Positions 58,249-64,000 of a stretch of 64,000 nucleotides of DNA are shown one piece after another. Source of the DNA: Dromaius novaehollandiae (Eukaryota > Chordata > Aves > Casuariiformes > Dromaiidae). The stretch's first letter is position 1. Each line of letters begins with the position of its first letter. The DNA is taken from assembly GCF_036370855.1 (NCBI RefSeq), contig NC_088101.1, positions 39,726,544-39,790,543 on the forward strand. Direction: 5' to 3'. Both the position numbers and the translations under genes were made by a program. The notes under the pieces were generated by a model. It made no database searches and was not told the DNA's origin. It was given only the letters and a program-made list of their open reading frames with translations.

Positions 58249-61200
58249 TCAGGCAAGCAGCCGACCCCACAGAGGGCTACTTCTGCCATCTGCTTTAGAC
58301 ATTTAACTACGGCTTAGTTTAGCACACCTACATTTAAGAGCCTAAGTTTCCCATTCAGTCAATGAGAAAGGCAGATGCTAGGGTCTTACTCATCTAAGTC
58401 TTAGAAGAAGAGAAAAAAAAACAAATTATAACAAATGTTAAACACCTTAAAATGTAATCCAGGGCAGCCTTTCCTCTACAGAAGGGCACTGCTATTATTT
58501 TGAGATCTTCTTCTTTTTAAATACACTATGAAATGAAACAAGTGACCCACTGGGATCCTGGAAATTCTGTGTTTTCATGGTATAAATCTCCCAGGTCAGC
58601 CCAGGCGAGACACTGACCTTACGGCTGCCAATGATTTAAGATTCATTAGCGTGCATCCTAGGTGCTGAGCTGGAGTCACTTTATGGGTAAATTCTATACC
58701 TGAGGGCAGGGTGAGATACGTTTTTAGGATACAGCTCAATTAAAGGAAAGTGATATTTGGATAATGGGCAAAGTTGGAAGAGTGCAGTTTAGAGGTGCAT
58801 GAACTTATCACATAGATGTCACCATGTGTTTGTGTAGCATATATAATTACAAAAAAAGATGTGACAGAATAGACTTAAAAAAATGAATTTTGACTGCACT
58901 GCTTTGTGATCAACAGCCATTAAGCTCCTACTATCAAGGAAGAAGGAAGTGTAACTTGGCTCCCTGGAATATAATTTTTGGTTGCAGGAATTTCTAATCA
59001 ATTTACTTATTATTTCAGCAGTAGGCTCAAAGAGGTCCATTTCAACATACTTGCCTCAACATAGTTACAGAAAGAAATTTAAGCCCAAGATCTCATGTAG
59101 TACAAGTCAAACACAATCCTGCTTTAGTGCATGGTAACGTGAACTTATCAGTAAACTACTGATCATAGCATATTTTTGCAGTACTGATGCATTTAAGGTT
59201 TGGGATGAAGTAGGGGAAGTAACAGGAAGTTTATCATGGGAGAAAGGAGAAACACATATCTCTCTGCACAGAGACACTACACTAAATTGTACAAAAGTCT
59301 TGAAAGCTTACTTAAAACAGTGGAAAAAACGTAATACAAAGTATGATAGGTATTACTAAATTGTTTTACTAGTTGTATAATGTTTCTTGGCAAAGCATTT
59401 TGAAGACCGTTTCAAACTTTTTTCCCCACACATTATTATTTCCATGTAAAGTAAGGTACTGTAGTTAAACAAAGTTGTAAATGGCCCTTAAGTTTCGTTA
59501 TACAGAGAAGGAATATGGCAGAGATGTCAACTGAAAAACTTGATTAATGATAAATCCTGATTTTATTAGAACAGGGTGAACTTTAATTATAAAATACCAT
59601 TTTAAATACAATATACCTTTTTCAAAGGTGTATATCTGTAGCAGAGAATCTATACAAATTTCCTTTGAATATTTGCTTTTAAAAATAATTTAAATTTCAA
59701 ATATATTGTGATAGGATTCAAAAGGCTTGTTACTTAATGACCACACAAAATAGCTTTGAGGAGGATGTATGCATGAAGCATAAGTAATATACTTGAGCAT
59801 AATATACTAAGAATAAACCTTAAGTTATGTTTTAAGAACAGGCAGACTGCAAAGACAGGCTTAATGTAATACGGTATCGCTGTGTCTCCAGCAGAGCGCA
59901 GCTCCCTTCTGAAGGTCGTGTTTCCCGTCCCCTTTGTTGGCTGTAGAGAATTGGGCACAGAACCGGAAACATATGTTTAGATTATTTTCAAGGACTACAG
60001 CCAAGGCTGTTGCACACCCACTTACTACAGGGACAGTAAAGATGCCCCGCTCGCCCCTGCCCGTTCTCATCCCCGAGTGGCTCTTGGCCTCACTTGTGCA
60101 AGCACAAGCCTCGGTAGAAATGCTTTGAGAACCGGATTAATGAACAGAATAGGGCGAGGAGAAGTATTTTTAACCTCTTTAGAACAAGTTACTGGTTTAA
60201 TCTTCCACCATGTCCCCACAAACAACTGAGCGAGCAGAAGCAAACAAGCAACACACAGGCAGGGCATAAACTTCTTGAGCCAGCTACACCGCTGAGAAAA
60301 GGTATGTGGAACTGTGACCCGAGCATCCCATGCAGTGAGTATAAGCCTGTTATTTACATCTGGAGGCATTACTCTCTCAGCTATGGTTCGTTGCGCATTT
60401 AAGCCAGCACAGCCACTGAAAAAAGCAGTCCCTGTCCCAGTGCTGCCCTTGGCCACTTGTTCCCATGCGCCCCGCACCCTCACAGGTGCCACGCAGCGTT
60501 GCCTGGCTGTGGACCAGGGTGGCAATGCACCTAAGTGACATTTTTTGCTGGGCCAGTTTTCAGCCAGGTTGGATTCCCCATCTCCTCCCCTGCATGGCCA
60601 CAGAGATGTTTGTGCCAGCACAGCAGGAGGTATAAAACTGCTTTTTTCCTTTTTTTCCTCCCCTAGGCCCCCAGAAGAGCTGCCTTAAACACATGCCAAA
60701 CTACAGCCTTAGGTGAAATGGCAGGGAATCGTGTTTTAGGCTTTGTCCTCCCAACCAAGAGAGCTGTATTCTTACACACACACAGCCACTTATGTGCATT
60801 AAAAAACACACTTAAATCTCTGTTAAATAAGAATGGTCACAAAAATATTGAGGTTTTACTGTGAGCAAGCATGACAAGGTGAACCACAGGCAGGGTGCAT
60901 AATGTTGACCTTCCTTAAACACGTCATGTTAAAACTGCAGGGCCATTCTCTCCTTAGAGCTATATATTAGCTATTTCACTGAAAACAAACAAACAAAAAA
61001 CCAAAACACATTCTCTTCCCCAAACTATTTTTTAAGATAAATGAAAATAAAAATACTACAAGTGACTTGAAGCTAGTTCCACTGATTGCCTGTGTCAGTA
61101 ACCACATGCAAGTTCCCTACAGAGAAATCTTGTATAATTTATTTTAAAACTAGCAATATATTACCATATAATAAAGATTTCCATGATGCATATTCATAAG

Positions 61201-64000
61201 GAACAAAGTTAAGGTTGCTGATACAACTTTCATGTATCTGACTGTTTTCTGTGCAACAGGAACATTATGAGTTGCTTTTTTGTGTTTTGTTTCTACCCAG
61301 TATTGTTACATTATCCATTTTTCAAAGAAAGGAGGAGGTATTGCACATAACGCATCTTGCAAAACATTCACTAATGGCAGCAAATCTTCATAAGAACTGT
61401 GACTTTATTCATTGTACCCCCATTAAAGTTAACTCTAATCTATTTATTATATCATTAAACTTAATATATTATAAGATGGATTCTATTTATAGACACAGTA
61501 ATAGCTGCTTTAATCACTCAAGTTCATGCTAAACGGGGCCCTGCTTCCCTGTGAGATACAGCAGCAGTTCCTCCAGAGACCCGAAGCGTTTGCTGGTGAA
61601 TTCCCAAAGCGCACCAGCCCGCCTCGCATCCCGCACATGGCCGAGGCCGGTCAGCCTGGGGCTGCTCTGCCCCATGCTGGAGCTGCTGCGGAGGGAGCCG
61701 GCGCTGCTCACCCCGCTGGGGCTGCTCCCTCAGCCGGCCGCTCGCGGAGCCGAGATGCCCCTGGGCACAGGCTATTACCTGGCTGCACAGGCTGCAGCGC
61801 TACCAAAAAAGCAATCAGCGCTTACTCTTTGGACAGCTATACAGCCATTTTTTAAAATACCACACCTTGTGCTGCATTTCTAAAAGTTTTATATGACTAC
61901 TACAATTATTTCACAAATTCTGCCTGCAATGAATGCTCCATTCCATAAAGTAAAAAAACATGCACTTGAGATGTTATTAAGCCCTACTACATATGCACAA
62001 AGCATAGGCCCTTCTTGGTGATAAACAGATGACTGCATCACTAGCAATAATACTAAATAACCGGGGTCAGTTCCTTTTTCCAACATTTCAACAATAGAGC
62101 TGTGTTGGTTTTGTTTATATTGACAAGAATGTTTCCAAATTGAGAAAATGTACATTTTTCTTTTTCTTTGAACACCAGTGTTTCTGGTATGGAACTGTTT
62201 TTGCTCAAATATAAGCAGATTGGGAAATCAAATTTGTACAGAAAAGAAAAAAAAGGCTGCTGGGGCTCAGACAGCTTTCAGAAAAAATCTGTCCTTCAAA
62301 CCGATTACAAATGGAGCACTCGTATCTACTACCTGTTTGCTGATAAGTTTTCCATTTTTACGTTCTTCAGACATTGCTTAATTCTGATTGCCAAAAGAAG
62401 CGCTTATTTATCTGACAAAGTATAGAAATCTATTCACAGAATACTTTCTGTCCCTCATTTGTGGTACACGACAATGATAAGAAGTTAGTGGTGAGCCCTT
62501 AGGCTACAGACTGAAGAACTCCTGGAATGAGAGATTATACCAGAAGAATTTAGGAAGAATTTGAGGAATAAACTATTAAAAACTTCAAATTTGTTTTTCT
62601 AACTGCATTACCTAAAGAGTGAAAAGGTTACCAAATCAAGCATTTAAAAGAGTTAGAAATGACAGGTGTAAGATACTTTCAATCCTAAAGAGCTGCTTAC
62701 CAAGACAGCCCTGTGCATCCTGCATACTAATCAGACAAGGATCATGTGGAAAAAACAACGTCTGATATTGTCATTTAAAATACATTGTAACCCACTTACT
62801 TGTGCACATACATCAAGTTTGCAAAGGCAAATTTGTGAATGCTCTTGGCATAGCATCTTGCAGAATTTTATAAAGTAAAGGGAATTTAATTTTTTCCCCA
62901 TCAGCTGGCATCACAGCGACTCCCCGCTTGGTTTGCCAGTGGGCTTGGAGCAGCTTGAGCCACCACATAATCCTCTGCCACTTTCGCTAACCGGCAGTGA
63001 GGAACGTAACAGGACACCACCCTTGGTGGAACAGCACTAGAGGAAGATGAAACACACTGTGCCAGTAAATTTTGCGGATATTTGCTGATAGCAGAACCGC
63101 AGGACCCATGAATCTCAGGCCCTGAAGCGGGGTTTGCTCTAGTGAACATATGGGATTCTTCCTGCCTCATCAGCCTCACCCCTTCCTTTCTTCATCCTGT
63201 CTCCTTCTATAGAGTACCTGAGCACCAGCGAGGGGGTGTCAGGACTGCAGGACATACAGGAAATTTGGCTTTTTCTATACTTGGCCACATCTTCCGCAGA
63301 GCAGCTGGAAGTAGCCATCAGAGGGACAGTTCAGCCTTGCCTGCATTGCCTTTGGCCGCGCAGCATGCGCAGTGAGGCTCGGGGAACGGTGCGCGTCAGC
63401 CTGGCAGCGCTGTGATCTGGTCAGACACAGACTCCCCACAACCTCCGTGTCTCTGGAAAACGCAAATGCTTATTTTCCTAACAACTTTAGACATGCATGC
63501 TGCCTTACTTCTAAGTGCTGACGGTTTTTATAAAGAGAACAATTACACAGTAGATCTGCTTGATCTGATTTCCCTTTCTCTCCAAAACCCATGTCTACGT
63601 AGGGCACATCTTCCACAAACCCTTGTGATTTATTGCCAGGACAACTCTCCCCTCTCTGCCACCTACGCTACTGGGGTTTCTTGCCCCGAGCACATTCCTT
63701 GGGCCGCGGGAATCGATGCCAAACCTTTGCACAACCGAAAGGCATCTCAGGCATGCTGGGGTCACACCAAACTCTTTGAAGCCTCTCTAACCCACTGTCA
63801 TTAACCTTATGCTGTGCAGTTTCACATCAAAAGGGGCTACAGTCAGAGCTAGCAGTCTAGCAAACCTGCCCAGTCTCAGCAAACTCTTCCCCGAACAGGT
63901 GCCTTGAGTCTAGAAACCGTACAACACACTTGTCTGCCTCGGTAAGAAACACAGCCCTGCTTAATTAGGGGTAAGTAGCCTCTCATCCAGAACAGAGGGG
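58249..64000. other. Upstream flank or alpha-isoform intron, no gene seen
   Basis: AT-rich with GC-richer blocks at about 59870-60600, 61530-61790 and 62900-63420. These blocks hold open frames of 90-184 codons, none recognised. A search by eye for the acidic FBXW7 alpha first exon found nothing. Confidence 0.5.

Noticed and set aside
60067-60621. 184-codon minus-strand open frame with one hydrophobic stretch
   Set aside because: Starts at GTG, no family recognised, overlapped by other open frames in a locally GC-richer block. Treated as chance unless a search finds a homologue.
63412-63804. 130-codon plus-strand open frame
   Set aside because: GTG start, no recognised domain, no clear splice context. 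Not supported.

Overview
This is vertebrate nuclear DNA, almost certainly from a bird. The intronic and flanking repeats are CR1 LINEs of avian/sauropsid type, there are no Alu-, B1- or L1-like repeats, and the gene has compact introns with near-perfect amniote protein conservation. The species cannot be told from the sequence.

The one gene I can identify is FBXW7 (the F-box/WD40 substrate receptor of the SCF ubiquitin ligase), on the minus strand from about 54.3 kb down to about 19.3 kb. I placed eleven coding exons by reading both strands and using splice sites and reading phase: a beta-type first exon in a CpG island (54074-54232) and ten common exons (51651-51733, 48493-48634, 40763-40897, 36189-36312, 34085-34221, 32256-32369, 28772-28953, 26459-26684, 22305-22515, 21022-21290). 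All ten introns are GT-AG, the phases match, and there is no frameshift or premature stop. The spliced product is 593 codons: 53 specific to this first exon plus a 540-codon common part, the same length as the human common part. The common part holds the dimerisation segment, the F-box (SKP1 binding) and eight WD40 repeats (phosphodegron binding). The first exons for the alpha and gamma forms were not found; alpha may lie beyond the right edge.

Layout by region. 1-19.3 kb is the 3' flank, with no recognisable gene. It holds a decayed CR1 copy (3.3-4.6 kb), a weaker old LINE fragment (6.9-7.1 kb), a run of GC/CpG-richer patches (7.4-11.6 kb) and a pair of ~220-bp direct repeats 2.1 kb apart (13.0 and 15.1 kb). 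19.3-21.0 kb is the 3'UTR, with a poly(A) signal, several microRNA seed matches known from FBXW7 biology, and an exonised CR1 tail. 21.0-54.2 kb is the gene body, with a younger CR1 in intron 8, a decayed CR1 in intron 9 and several microsatellites. 53.9-54.8 kb is the CpG-island promoter of the beta-type transcript. 54.8-64 kb is upstream flank or an alpha-isoform intron, with no confident gene.

The points most worth checking are: the beta first exon appears to lack the N-terminal hydrophobic segment known from the mammalian ER-anchored beta isoform and instead has a CCG repeat directly upstream of its ATG; the 3'UTR has three miR-223 seed matches plus miR-27, miR-92 and miR-182 matches alongside a CR1 insertion; a CR1 copy ends about 50 bp from the exon 8 splice donor; and an unexplained direct-repeat pair lies downstream of the gene. 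I found no clear undescribed biological system.
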